DNA of 35,065 nucleotides, taken from positions 1 through 35,065 of the IMG/VR virus record IMGVR_UViG_3300017971_000553; one strand, given 5' to 3'. Under the pieces are notes generated by a model, which worked only from the letters and a program-made list of their open reading frames with translations, searched no databases and was not told where the DNA came from. The first letter of the stretch is position 1. The number at the start of each line of letters is the position of its first letter. The translations under genes and the position numbers were made by a program. Shown here one piece after another: positions 1 through 7,658 of the stretch. The DNA comes from a virus.

Positions 1-98
1 ACTTCATCCTCAATCTGAGAAAGTAAATTCTCTGCACTGTCTAGAATTTCATCCGAACGAAGCTCACTCTTTGTTTTTAGAATTGCCACCTTGCTCAT
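1..98 (-). CDS. Partial hypothetical protein, 3' end beyond left edge
   Basis: An open frame starts with ATG at 98 and runs off the left edge, giving 32 complete codons (MSKVAILKTK...). A GAGGAG ribosome binding site lies about 10 bases upstream of the start. The start lies inside the 3' end of the SleB-like hydrolase gene, an overlap of 35 bases in another frame. The visible residues are charged and look helical. I do not recognise the family, and too little is visible to assign a role. Confidence 0.6.
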   Translation of the reverse strand, partial: MSKVAILKTKSELRSDEILDSAENLLSQIEDE

Positions 99-693
99 GG
101 GTCTCTGTTCTCCTCGGTATCATCATAGTCCACCGCCATCTTTTCGCGTGATTGGCGCTGACTAATCTCCTGCTGTCAAAAAATCTGTTTCTTGTTCTTA
201 CCATGCATTTAACTGGTCTCCACCTCAGCCTCCGAATCCTACTCGTATCATGATATCCGCCGAAATGGTTCGCACCGGGACAAGGATTATCCCACTCCCC
301 GTTCGCCCATTCATCGACCATTGACAATAGTTTTTGCCAAGCTGGCTTATAAACTCCCTCCCAATCCGGTCCTTCCGGCCAATCCTCTGGCTTATCCGCC
401 GCCAAGTTCAATCCTCTTATCCATGTCCTGTGATTCTTCGACTTTTGAACTGCAGCCGAATACCTCTTTACCATGCCCAAAAAGTCAAACTTATCGGAAT
501 ACGAAGACCTCTCTGCATACACCCATGCGATAGCTAAACACTCGCCTCTAGCGTGAAAGCCCGCTTCGCCTACACACGAACGAGCCAGCCATACCTTGGA
601 TTCGTCCGTCCACTCCTCCTCGGTTATCGGTCGCTCGCCTGCACTCGCAACCATTGGAATCAATAGCATAATGCCAACAATCAAAAATCTCAT
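64..693 (-). CDS. Secreted SleB-like cell wall hydrolase (probable endolysin or muralytic enzyme)
   Basis: This 209-residue protein has a signal peptide (residues 1-18, hydrophobic LIVGIMLLIPMV, then ASA-G), so it should act outside the cytoplasm on peptidoglycan. Residues 36-62 match the core of SleB-type hydrolases: LARSCVGEAG followed by ECLAIAWVYAER. Glu43 of the GEA motif is the expected catalytic acid. The CPGANHFGGYHD stretch (138-149) and RTRNRFF near the C-terminus fit the later conserved positions of that family. Cys40, Cys52 and Cys138 could form a disulfide outside the cell. I chose ATG 693 because GGAGGG lies 5 bases upstream and the signal peptide begins there; a further 30 codons are open upstream. 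The gene sits after the primase rather than with the tail genes. The family call rests on recalled motifs. Confidence 0.72.
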   Translation of the reverse strand: MRFLIVGIMLLIPMVASAGERPITEEEWTDESKVWLARSCVGEAGFHARGECLAIAWVYAERSSYSDKFDFLGMVKRYSAAVQKSKNHRTWIRGLNLAADKPEDWPEGPDWEGVYKPAWQKLLSMVDEWANGEWDNPCPGANHFGGYHDTSRIRRLRWRPVKCMVRTRNRFFDSRRLVSANHAKRWRWTMMIPRRTETHEQGGNSKNKE

Positions 694-718
694 TGTTCCC
701 TCCGAGCCCCGGAATATA

Positions 719-838
719 TCACACCACACCGTTGAAGCAATGCCCGCTCGGTTTGCTCCGATTGCTGTAACGTTGCGTCTCAATCAAACTCCTCAACTTG
801 TCAATTAGTACTTGACCACTGTCGTTCATTTCACTCAT
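719..838 (-). CDS. Small hypothetical protein, 39 aa
   Basis: The ATG at 838 overlaps the TGA of the primase gene as ATGA, so translation is probably coupled. The frame encodes 39 residues (MSEMNDSGQVLIDKL...VV) and ends about 25 bases before the hydrolase start, which fills an otherwise empty gap. Its N-terminal half could form a short amphipathic helix. No family is recognised. It could be non-coding, since the only support is the overlap and the fit to the gap. Confidence 0.45.
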   Translation of the reverse strand: MSEMNDSGQVLIDKLRSLIETQRYSNRSKPSGHCFNGVV

Positions 839-1818
839 CCTATAAGCAGTGTCGCTCCCTGTATGAGCGAAACCACATCTACTCCCGACCGCACCAACAT
901 ATCGGGATCGCCCTCTGCATACATCAAAGGATAATCCACTCTCTTCTGAACAATACCCGTACGATATAACTTCTTTGACGTCTGAAACATGCCGTCCTTT
1001 CCCGCGATATCGTTATCAAGAAAGTAGATAACCTCATCGGTAAACTCTAGAATCTTCTTCGCCTGATCTCGAGTTGCCAGCGCACCCAGCAGAGCCACGA
1101 CAGAAAACTGTTGCAACAACTTCGCTTCCTTTAGCGCAGCCCACACTTGCAATGCATCAACCACACCCTCAACAACCACCAACGAAGCGCCCTCCTCTAC
1201 AAGATTCTCGCCGTAAAGATACTTTCCTTTTCTGAACCCTTCGTTTGCGTATTTGGGAAAAGAACCGTCCACCGATCCTCTTACATACCCGACCAGCTCT
1301 CCCCTGTAGTTGCGCACGGGGAAAATAAGCTTCCTGTAGGGCCTATCATACCCGCACTCCCATATCCGAAGAGTATCTACACTTACACCTCTTCCCAGTA
1401 ATGACTTATGCGTCCTTTTCATCCACGGACGAATCACTCTCTCGTCCATCACATCTTCCTCTTCCTCTACCGTCTCCTCATACTCTCCGATCTGCTCCGC
1501 TAGATATTCAATATCCTCCTCTTCCCTCTTTTCTATCTCGTCCAATAATTTGAGATAGAAATTTCTATCCACATCCTCTTTCAGCATCCTGTGCATTAGA
1601 TGCGAAAGGGTGCCACCAAACCCGCAGGCAAAACAATGAACCGAGCTCACACCGCGCTCTCTGACTTCAATGCCCATCGAGGGCTTTCTATCAATCAATG
1701 ATTTATGACTAGTCGAATAAGGACTTAGCGGACAAGAAACATGGATATTCCCTGCATTCGGAGTGACTACCTGTAAATTAAGTCTTTCCGCAAACCACAG
1801 AATACCTTCCCTGTTCAT
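835..1818 (-). CDS. DnaG-like DNA primase (CHC2 zinc finger + TOPRIM)
   Basis: This 327-residue protein has the domain order of phage primases. An N-terminal zinc finger carries Cys29, His38, Cys62 and Cys65 (the CFACGFGG knuckle). A very acidic linker covers residues 85-128. A TOPRIM domain carries VVVEGVVDALQ (Glu217, Asp221) and FLDNDIAGKDG (Asp268, Asp270), the metal-binding positions for primer synthesis. It would make RNA primers at the fork with the DnaB-like helicase encoded just upstream in the same transcript. It is much shorter than bacterial DnaG (about 580 residues) and lacks a clear helicase-interaction domain. The ATG directly follows the TGA of the previous gene and has only a weak ribosome binding site, so coupling is likely. 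Confidence 0.9.
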   Translation of the reverse strand: MNREGILWFAERLNLQVVTPNAGNIHVSCPLSPYSTSHKSLIDRKPSMGIEVRERGVSSVHCFACGFGGTLSHLMHRMLKEDVDRNFYLKLLDEIEKREEEDIEYLAEQIGEYEETVEEEEDVMDERVIRPWMKRTHKSLLGRGVSVDTLRIWECGYDRPYRKLIFPVRNYRGELVGYVRGSVDGSFPKYANEGFRKGKYLYGENLVEEGASLVVVEGVVDALQVWAALKEAKLLQQFSVVALLGALATRDQAKKILEFTDEVIYFLDNDIAGKDGMFQTSKKLYRTGIVQKRVDYPLMYAEGDPDMLVRSGVDVVSLIQGATLLIG

Positions 1819-2220
1819 TCAATCACGCAGTCTCTGAAGCACAGCAATACACTGCTCCTGTGGGTTCTCACCGAAAATCCACCTTTCATCCGGAAATTCG
1901 GGATAAACATCGGAACCTTCTTCGTGATCAAAACCGAACAACACACACAACCTCCATACCACCAAAGGCGACGGAAGCCCTATCCTGTTTGACACCGTCA
2001 AATGACGAAATAGCTCAAACCCGCCACTGCTATGAGTCGGCACCTTAGTCAGGGAAAAAACCGCTCGTATTGTTCCTACCTCCAAGATATATTCCGATCT
2101 TGCTCCCGGAATCGTCGCCGGAAGACTTGGCAAATACCAATGAAGGGGATTCTCAGCATACGCCCTGATTTCATCTATTCTTTCTCTTGTCGTGTCATCT
2201 TCCACAAAAATAGTAGTCAT
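1819..2220 (-). CDS. Hypothetical protein, 133 aa
   Basis: I chose ATG 2220 (MTTIFVEDD...) over an upstream in-frame TTG at 2259 because it lies 4 bases after the stop of a small upstream reading frame. The protein is mixed and soluble, with a WYLPSLPATIPG stretch and an acidic C-terminal half (FGFDHEEGSDVYPEFPDERW). It sits between helicase and primase in the replication operon, and its stop abuts the primase start. No motif identifies it. A role as a small replisome accessory is only inferred from position. Confidence 0.7.
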   Translation of the reverse strand: MTTIFVEDDTTRERIDEIRAYAENPLHWYLPSLPATIPGARSEYILEVGTIRAVFSLTKVPTHSSGGFELFRHLTVSNRIGLPSPLVVWRLCVLFGFDHEEGSDVYPEFPDERWIFGENPQEQCIAVLQRLRD

Positions 2221-2224
2221 TCCC

Positions 2225-2302
2225 TTATCCCAGATCCTCTGGGGATACCAGAGTATCAACCAAGCTAGACAGCCCTTCCTTCCACTTCTTACTCCCTACC
2301 AT
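2225..2302 (-). CDS. Possible 25-aa small protein
   Basis: The ATG at 2302 has GGGGAG nine bases upstream and encodes 25 residues (MVGSKKWKEGLSSLVDTLV...) that look like an amphipathic helix. It ends with TAA 4 bases before the next gene. The frame stays open about 14 codons upstream without a start codon and continues in the same helical, charged style. The coding stretch may therefore once have been longer, or belong to a decayed gene. No family is recognised. Confidence 0.35.
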   Translation of the reverse strand: MVGSKKWKEGLSSLVDTLVSPEDLG

Positions 2303-2328
2303 CTGAAGTTTCTCCCCAATCCTCTCCT

Positions 2329-2529
2329 TTACTTCTGTCTCGAAATCCTTCCGTCAATCAATATTGTCCGATTTCTCGGATACCTCGACTCCACCTTTAT
2401 CTGAAGTCTGTTGTTCGTTTTCTCGGAATACTCCACACCTATGTTCACTTTCTCAGTCGACCCTAAAATCCGAGCTTTTACGGTGAACCATATGGAATCC
2501 CCTTCCTCTAAATGAATAACCCAATCCAT
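2329..2529 (-). CDS. Small hypothetical protein, 66 aa
   Basis: The ATG at 2529 is preceded by GAGGAG at about 9 bases. The 66 residues alternate hydrophobic and charged positions (SIWFTVKARILGS, NRLQIKVESRY), suggesting a small beta-rich fold such as an OB-like or SH3-like barrel. It ends in a basic tail. It lies in the replication operon between the 107-residue protein and the 133-residue protein. No family can be assigned. Confidence 0.65.
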   Translation of the reverse strand: MDWVIHLEEGDSIWFTVKARILGSTEKVNIGVEYSEKTNNRLQIKVESRYPRNRTILIDGRISRQK

Positions 2530-2543
2530 TGCAGTTTCTCTCC

Positions 2544-2867
2544 TCAGCTCTCCTGCTGTTCCTTCTCATTAAGTCTTTCATACTCTTTTTTGCATCGCTC
2601 TAGTAAGGTATAGGGATGTACTCCTTTAGAACTGGCTAACGTCATGACTGGAGATAGACCCAATAGAGGAATCACATAAGCCGTCCAAAACAGATCCTCA
2701 AGCAATAATACAACATGGCTTCTGTCCCTACAAAACAACACCGATACCCACTGTTTCACATAATCGGATGGTCCGAGAACAACAAACCTCTTCGTCTCTC
2801 CGCCCAGAAATCCAGAAGAAGAAGGTCCACCGCCGCCCTCAATATCACTGCCATATCCTCGCTCCAC
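2544..2867 (-). CDS. Hypothetical protein, 107 aa, GTG start
   Basis: The start is GTG at 2867 with AAGGGGG upstream. The N-terminus is glycine and serine rich (GGGGPSSSGFLGG). A hydrophobic central part (HVVLLLEDLFWTAYVIPLLGL) could be a buried core or a weak membrane segment, and the C-terminal tail is charged and helical. It directly follows the DnaB-like helicase gene. A loose resemblance to a nucleotide-sensing or NYN/HAD-type sheet is not enough to call a function. Confidence 0.6.
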   Translation of the reverse strand: MERGYGSDIEGGGGPSSSGFLGGETKRFVVLGPSDYVKQWVSVLFCRDRSHVVLLLEDLFWTAYVIPLLGLSPVMTLASSKGVHPYTLLERCKKEYERLNEKEQQES

Positions 2868-2885
2868 CTGGGCCCCCTTATTTCA

Positions 2886-4124
2886 CTAGAAGTCAATCGC
2901 ACTTTCTTCAACATCAATACTTGCCCCCTCTTCTCTTGCGCTGAAATCCATCGAATCCAAATCCCATCCCGTCACAAAGTCAATGGTTTCACCTTCTCGG
3001 TGTTTTAACAACTTCATATACATCTCCCTGCTCTTTTTCAGATTATCATCTCGATACATCCCAATGATCCCATCAAACCACTTTTGAATGTCACCATAAG
3101 CCAATGTATCGGCGCTTCCTTTGTCTTCAACGCCTGCGAGGTTAAATTGATGACTGGCTATCGTGAGCACTTCTCGACGTTTTGTCATTGCCTGCAAATC
3201 TTCCGATACATTATTGATTCTTTCTGAGATTGATTTCCCCTTCCGTTCGTCGGGAATCATATACAATCCATCGATCAACACTATTTGGGGCCTATGTTTA
3301 TCGATCTTCGCCTCTATCGAAGAAACACCACCCACGCCATCACTTCCGCCGACGATGTGAATCATCGGCCTACTTCTCATCTCCTCCCAGACCGAAAATA
3401 ATCTACTCTCTTCGGTCTGCGTTAAATTCCCCTCCCTAAATCTTCGGTAAGAGATACCCGCATGAATTGCGTCGAATCTTTGACCCAACTGCCACGGCTC
3501 CATCTCCTTAGTCATGGCAAGAACGCGATACTCCTGAAACCAAAAATGTCGCGCAAGAACCACTATACACCAGCTTTTGCCTACGCTCGAACGCGCAGCA
3601 ATGAGCCAAAACTCCCCAGACTTCAAACCTAACGTTGCTCGATCCAATACTGACCATGGAGTCGTAAACCCTATGATGCCTCCACACTTCTTTGCCTCTA
3701 AGTATCTAAGCTTTCTCTCCTCTGTCGACTGAGTCAGCTCCAAGTCTCTCGACTCCACCACACTAAGCTCAGCCTTATGTATCATCTTCTTGAAAGAATC
3801 TAATGCCCTCATTGGTTCCTTCTTTTTCAGATGATCCACCGAGTCCTTAACTGTCTGAGAAATCAACTTGTGCGTATATCTCTTCTTCATTTCCTCGAGA
3901 AGAACAGAATAAGGAAGAGAAAGCTTTCGTAACTCATATCCTTTGAATCGATTACAAAAGATATTCTCAGGGGGAGAAACACCGTGTTTTAAGTAGTATC
4001 CTTGAATATACTCCCATTGCTCTTTGTGCGTAGAGAATAAGTCTAGAGTCACCCCTAAATCCAACACCGCCACTATGTCGCCGTCAAGCACCACACCGGA
4101 GATCAGCCCTCCCTCATAATCCAC
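2886..4124 (-). CDS. DnaB-like replicative helicase
   Basis: This 412-residue RecA-fold ATPase has its Walker A at residues 177-185 (ARSSVGKSW), preceded by the DnaB-family lead-in FTTPWSVLDRATLGLKSGEFWLIAA. The Walker B is IVLIDG (281-286), and SHQFNLAG at 324-331 corresponds to the motif after Walker B in DnaB proteins. The N-terminal 130 residues are helical and would be the primase-interacting and hexamer-forming part. It should unwind the fork 5'-3', loaded by the DnaC-like protein at 7659-8264 and working with the primase at 835-1818. It is shorter than bacterial DnaB (about 470 residues). The start is GTG at 4124, with GGAGGG 9 bases upstream, just after the previous stop. Confidence 0.9.
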   Translation of the reverse strand: MDYEGGLISGVVLDGDIVAVLDLGVTLDLFSTHKEQWEYIQGYYLKHGVSPPENIFCNRFKGYELRKLSLPYSVLLEEMKKRYTHKLISQTVKDSVDHLKKKEPMRALDSFKKMIHKAELSVVESRDLELTQSTEERKLRYLEAKKCGGIIGFTTPWSVLDRATLGLKSGEFWLIAARSSVGKSWCIVVLARHFWFQEYRVLAMTKEMEPWQLGQRFDAIHAGISYRRFREGNLTQTEESRLFSVWEEMRSRPMIHIVGGSDGVGGVSSIEAKIDKHRPQIVLIDGLYMIPDERKGKSISERINNVSEDLQAMTKRREVLTIASHQFNLAGVEDKGSADTLAYGDIQKWFDGIIGMYRDDNLKKSREMYMKLLKHREGETIDFVTGWDLDSMDFSAREEGASIDVEESAIDF

Positions 4125-4127
4125 CGA

Positions 4128-4493
4128 CTATCCCTCCCCCCATCCGCTGAATACTACCACCCTCGTGTCCATCGGAAAAAGGCTCCGATCCTCTTTCCGG
4201 ACATACACCTTTGCGATGTTCTCGTCCCGGTCCAGTTTTCGGGCAAGCATGACACTATCCTCCCCTACAACGTCAATATGTTCGATTAGTGCAGTTCTTA
4301 TATGAGTTTCTTTTTTCATGTCAAGCGTCACTGCCAACAACCGGAATTTCTTGGATAACCGAACCAGCCAATCAATCGCCGACGGATTACACCGATATTT
4401 CGATCCCAATATCTTTCCGGTTTTTTCGATAAGAAGCTCAGCCTGAACCCAGATTTCCGGGGCCGTTACGTTAGAAATATCCCCTCGTTGCAT
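4128..4493 (-). CDS. Hypothetical protein, 121 aa (possible HAD-like fold)
   Basis: I chose ATG 4493 because it overlaps the stop of the HEXXH membrane protein gene as TGATG. The frame is open 47 codons further upstream, but that part is shadowed by the neighbour's coding sequence. The segment WLVRLSKKFRLLAVTLDM, then HIDVVGEDSVMLARKLDRDENIAKVYV, reads like an alternating alpha/beta sheet. It loosely recalls the second half of a HAD-type phosphatase, but the N-terminal DxD motif of that family is absent. The HAD suggestion is weak and the role is unknown. Confidence 0.6.
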   Translation of the reverse strand: MQRGDISNVTAPEIWVQAELLIEKTGKILGSKYRCNPSAIDWLVRLSKKFRLLAVTLDMKKETHIRTALIEHIDVVGEDSVMLARKLDRDENIAKVYVRKEDRSLFPMDTRVVVFSGWGEG

Positions 4494-5083
4494 CACTTTT
4501 TCTCGAGAAAGTTTCGCACCGCTACAATTGCATTCGCGTGTTCCTCGCTTATCGATCCGGAATATGCCCCTTCTCCTCTCAGATAGCCCACTATGCCTGC
4601 CGGAATCCAAAAGTGAAACTTTCCGGTTAACCATATTCCGGAGCCTAACGCTACGGCTACCAAAGGAGACAAGTGATACACCACACCAAAAACTATGAGC
4701 CCCAGAACAAATGAGCTCAACATCGAGACCTCATACTGTTCTACATGAACATGTTCGTGAAACTCTGTCGGAGTATCCAGCCGCCTACCACCCGAGACCC
4801 CTGGACCGTAAAATCCACCGTGCCCCAAACACGTTCCTGCCCAGGTCATCCACTTACCCCTCCTCTCCTGTTTTATGCCTCGATTGAGTACTGGCTTCCC
4901 TTTTATTTTATATCGGTACCATGTCCTCGTAGGCCAGCTGTTAGGGGTTAGCTCCGTCCACAACCCATAATTCCACCAAAGTTTATTCCCCCAAAAAGTG
5001 TAGATATTCACCACCAAAAACCAACAAACCAAATCCCACGGCAACGTCACAGCCCACAATATCGATCGCTTGAACCACTTCAT
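4493..5083 (-). CDS. Membrane protein with HEXXH metalloprotease-like motif
   Basis: This 196-residue protein has a hydrophobic N-terminal segment (residues 7-31) and two further membrane segments (about 121-136 and 139-168). Between them sits TPTEFHEHVHVEQYE, in which HEHVH (109-113) fits the zinc-protease consensus HEXXH. The SEEHANA stretch (179-185) could supply a third ligand. I recall phage and bacterial membrane proteins with this HE.VHVEQ pattern and unknown substrate. AGGAG lies 7 bases before ATG 5083. The product may be an inner-membrane protease or a metal-dependent enzyme acting on host envelope proteins. That role is inferred from the motif alone. Confidence 0.72.
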   Translation of the reverse strand: MKWFKRSILWAVTLPWDLVCWFLVVNIYTFWGNKLWWNYGLWTELTPNSWPTRTWYRYKIKGKPVLNRGIKQERRGKWMTWAGTCLGHGGFYGPGVSGGRRLDTPTEFHEHVHVEQYEVSMLSSFVLGLIVFGVVYHLSPLVAVALGSGIWLTGKFHFWIPAGIVGYLRGEGAYSGSISEEHANAIVAVRNFLEKK

Positions 5084-5134
5084 CGCGTCTCCTTTTTACT
5101 CTCACTTAGCGGAATAGTGACTTTTTCATCCTCA

Positions 5135-5374
5135 TCAACCCATCTTTTCCCCCTCGGTTGTGTGCCAGACTTCTAATCCTATACTCCCTTTTTTCTTTAA
5201 AATTTCTCCTCCTCTCCATAGACTATCCAGGATTCTCTGGGCCTTGTAACTTCGCTCTCCCATTCTAAACTTCAACAACGCTCCCATCTCATAACTGGTC
5301 ACTGGCCCATCAATCAATGCAAGATAATACCTTGCCCTATCCTGATACTTCGTTGGATTAAATGTCTCCTCCAC
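5135..5374 (-). CDS. Small winged-helix-like protein, 79 aa
   Basis: The start is GTG at 5374, with AAGGAGA upstream. The residues YYLALIDGPVTSYEMGALLKF, then KAQRILDSLWRGGEILKKKGSIGLEVWHTT, have the layout of a winged helix: helices, a recognition-type helix, then a beta wing ending in a tyrosine- or tryptophan-containing strand. It could be a small DNA-binding regulator of early genes. No specific family is recognised, and the fold call rests on pattern only. Confidence 0.6.
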   Translation of the reverse strand: MEETFNPTKYQDRARYYLALIDGPVTSYEMGALLKFRMGERSYKAQRILDSLWRGGEILKKKGSIGLEVWHTTEGEKMG

Positions 5375-5392
5375 TCTACTTCTCCTTTGTAG

Positions 5393-6379
5393 CTACCCCG
5401 GAAGGTTCATCGGCATTATTCCGTCTTTCTCGAAAAAGCTCTCAGGCCAATACCCTAACTTCTTCGCCGCACGCCTTACTCTCCTATATCTCCCGTTTTC
5501 TATGTCGTCATCCCACCGAGCAAAACTTGTGTTTCCCAGCCCATTAATTAGAGCGGTACTGAATCTCGTGTGAGGTACTTTTCGGCACTTCCGAATCACT
5601 GCCATTGCCTTTCCTGGAGCATTCACGTAATTACACCAGAAAAAACACATAGCTAAATCCTTCTTTGGCGGCAAATCTCTGACCTCCAAGATGTCTTTTT
5701 TGTAGAAATACTTCTCGAATGTAACCTTACCCTCGAAATACCGCGCAGCCCTCAAAGCTATGTTGTGCGACAGCTCGAACAACACCTGTGTTTGAAACGT
5801 GGACGGATCCGAGAATACCTCATGAAAAGTCTGAATCCACTCAACAGCCCGCTCTCTCTGCTTTCCCTCGGGCTCTAACTTCCCCGTCGGGCTAATAATT
5901 CGACTCTTTAACGTCTCACCATGAACCACTTCCCCCGCTGGCAACCTCAAAGGTCGGTGGCCTACGATGACTTCAACGTCCTTTCTCCATCGTATCTTCC
6001 CGTCACCTGACAAGTACCACCCCTCCTCGTGAAACATCTCAAACAGCCTGCGCAGTGGCCGAAGGTGTGGACACGACCTCTCAATGGCAACAAGAAGGAA
6101 AGGAAGAGAACCCTGATCATCACTGGACTGGAAATCCTCTTTCCGCAACTCCCGAGGATACACAAGAATGTTCTGACAGGCTCCTGCTGTCATCACTGTC
6201 CCATCATAATTCATCACGCTACCAAAAACACCACCACTTTCGACCAAAAACGTCAACATAAATGCCCGACTCACATGGAGCTTTTCGTTTACGTATTGAA
6301 TTCGATTTTCCTTGGAAAGAATACTTGTTTTACCCTTTATCCGAAATCCCTCGTTGCCTCTGAATTGTATCTTTCGCAT
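5393..6379 (-). CDS. Putative lysozyme-fold glycosidase, 328 aa
   Basis: Residues 40-70 read AFMLTFLVESGGVFGSV, then MNYDGTVMTAGACQN. This matches the chitosanase/lysozyme-superfamily layout, in which a Glu (here Glu47) is followed by a glycine-rich loop, N(F/Y)DG and S-x-G-x-xQ. The later RWDDDIENGRYRRVRRAAKKLGYW would be the C-terminal helical part. It would cleave peptidoglycan or a related glycan. No signal peptide is present, so export would need a holin or another route, or the enzyme may be a virion protein. I preferred ATG 6379 over the in-frame TTG at 6388, which overlaps the previous stop. Its position in the early module is unusual for a lysin. The fold call is from recalled motifs. 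Confidence 0.55.
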   Translation of the reverse strand: MRKIQFRGNEGFRIKGKTSILSKENRIQYVNEKLHVSRAFMLTFLVESGGVFGSVMNYDGTVMTAGACQNILVYPRELRKEDFQSSDDQGSLPFLLVAIERSCPHLRPLRRLFEMFHEEGWYLSGDGKIRWRKDVEVIVGHRPLRLPAGEVVHGETLKSRIISPTGKLEPEGKQRERAVEWIQTFHEVFSDPSTFQTQVLFELSHNIALRAARYFEGKVTFEKYFYKKDILEVRDLPPKKDLAMCFFWCNYVNAPGKAMAVIRKCRKVPHTRFSTALINGLGNTSFARWDDDIENGRYRRVRRAAKKLGYWPESFFEKDGIMPMNLPG

Positions 6380-6384
6380 TCTCG

Positions 6385-6684
6385 TCAATCCCCATACTGC
6401 ACTCTCAATTTATGCTTCAATAGCGCTATCCCCAGCGCTATCACTTCTTTCTCCTCTAACTCCTTTACTTCCGTCAGAAGATCGATGTAATCCTTATCCC
6501 CTATGGTTATGTCGTAACATCTACCACTAGGATCATTAACTTTCGCTCCTATATGCGCCGACAATAAAAGGCACACCAACAGAATCAATGCGCCATCCCT
6601 CCCCTCACATATCTCATATGAATCTAAGGACTGACAACACCTAGAAATCAACTCCGAATACTCCTTCTGTTTTCTTCTCTTCAT
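6385..6684 (-). CDS. Hypothetical protein, 99 aa
   Basis: ATG 6684 overlaps the stop of the upstream gene as ATGA; a second in-frame ATG at 6696 is possible. The basic N-terminus (MKRRKQKEY) is followed by helices including a hydrophobic run, GALILLVCLLLSAHIGAKV, which may be a buried helix or a membrane segment. The C-terminal half is acidic and helical. No family is recognised. Confidence 0.65.
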   Translation of the reverse strand: MKRRKQKEYSELISRCCQSLDSYEICEGRDGALILLVCLLLSAHIGAKVNDPSGRCYDITIGDKDYIDLLTEVKELEEKEVIALGIALLKHKLRVQYGD

Positions 6685-7367
6685 GTGTTTTCGCATTTCT
6701 CACTATATTCTCTTTTCTCCTGCTCAAAATATTCAACTATATTCATAACCACCTCTATCATTCCAGCAGGACAATCCATTGTCAGGCCTGGTGCTTTCAC
6801 TTTTACTTCCTCGTCCTTCACCACTACCGACCAAGAAAACCCATCGTCAAAAACATCGATCTTTGACTTTGTCTCCTTTACCCTCAATCCTCTGAGAGAT
6901 AATGCACGAGTAACCTCCTTGTGCGTTTTCTCGGTAAGAAACTCCGATATTTCCCTTTCTTTTACTTTCTTATCGACTCTCTGAATATACCTCCTCCATG
7001 CCTCCACTAACCTATCCCATGAAGGCAAAATACGCCTATCAAAGTCATATCGATACGTTCGATTTATTGCGGGAATATAGTCAGCCAGACTCTTATAATC
7101 GGGAAAGTGCCCCCCCGCGCCGTATAGCTGAACGCCATGGACTTTTTTGTCTCTATTGCGAGCCTTCTCATAAACAAATCTAATGTATGAATCATAATTC
7201 CCGATTATGTGCCAATAATTCGTTGATAACTGCAGCGCTAGCTCACACGGAAAATCTTCAGGAACACACGACAAAAGAACGCTCAACCTGTCCTTCTCGT
7301 ACGTCAAACACTTCTCGAGCTTTTCACCATACCTCGAATCATTCCACGCCGGTCTCGTCCATATCAT
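6681..7367 (-). CDS. Hypothetical protein, 228 aa
   Basis: ATG 7367 is preceded by GGGAGAGG. The protein is soluble and mixed helix and strand. Its N-terminal part is aromatic (LALQLSTNYWHIIGNYDSYIRFVYEKA), its central part basic and helical, and a C-terminal beta-rich segment (KIDVFDDGFSWSVVVKDEEVKVKAPG) precedes a final helix. It lies between the helicase loader and the lysozyme-like gene. I do not recognise it. Confidence 0.7.
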   Translation of the reverse strand: MIWTRPAWNDSRYGEKLEKCLTYEKDRLSVLLSCVPEDFPCELALQLSTNYWHIIGNYDSYIRFVYEKARNRDKKVHGVQLYGAGGHFPDYKSLADYIPAINRTYRYDFDRRILPSWDRLVEAWRRYIQRVDKKVKEREISEFLTEKTHKEVTRALSLRGLRVKETKSKIDVFDDGFSWSVVVKDEEVKVKAPGLTMDCPAGMIEVVMNIVEYFEQEKREYSEKCENT

Positions 7368-7406
7368 CCTCTCCCTCCCCTCCTCTCGATTTCATCTCCA
7401 CTCTGC

Positions 7407-7652
7407 TCATCGATCGAGAACGTCACCGCTAACGTTGACACTAGGTACTCTATACCGCGCCATCCAAGCTCTCAGCACTCGGAAGTAGTCATTGACTGAT
7501 CGAACTCTAATCGTCGCCTGGGCCGTGCTAGGCGCTCTAGCGTCGAATACCTCAAACGTGTAATCAATCGCCTTCGTTTTCTGTCCCTTGTTGTTGTTCA
7601 CGATTCTGAGAGAACGACATCGCGCCGTTGCTCTCGGGCTCATTTGCTCCAT
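7407..7652 (-). CDS. Small hypothetical basic protein, 81 aa
   Basis: ATG 7652 follows GAGG by about 5 bases and lies just after the stop of the helicase loader gene. The protein is rich in arginine, with beta-type repeats such as AIDYTFEVFDARAP and QATIRVRSVNDYFRVL. The composition would suit a small nucleic-acid-binding protein, but no motif confirms that. Confidence 0.65.
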   Translation of the reverse strand: MEQMSPRATARCRSLRIVNNNKGQKTKAIDYTFEVFDARAPSTAQATIRVRSVNDYFRVLRAWMARYRVPSVNVSGDVLDR

Positions 7653-7658
7653 TTTTCC

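Noticed and set aside
4494-4634. Longer start (ATG 4634) for the 121-residue protein
   Set aside because: The additional 47 codons lie fully within the well-supported HEXXH protein gene and have shadow composition. The TGATG overlap at 4493 is the natural start.
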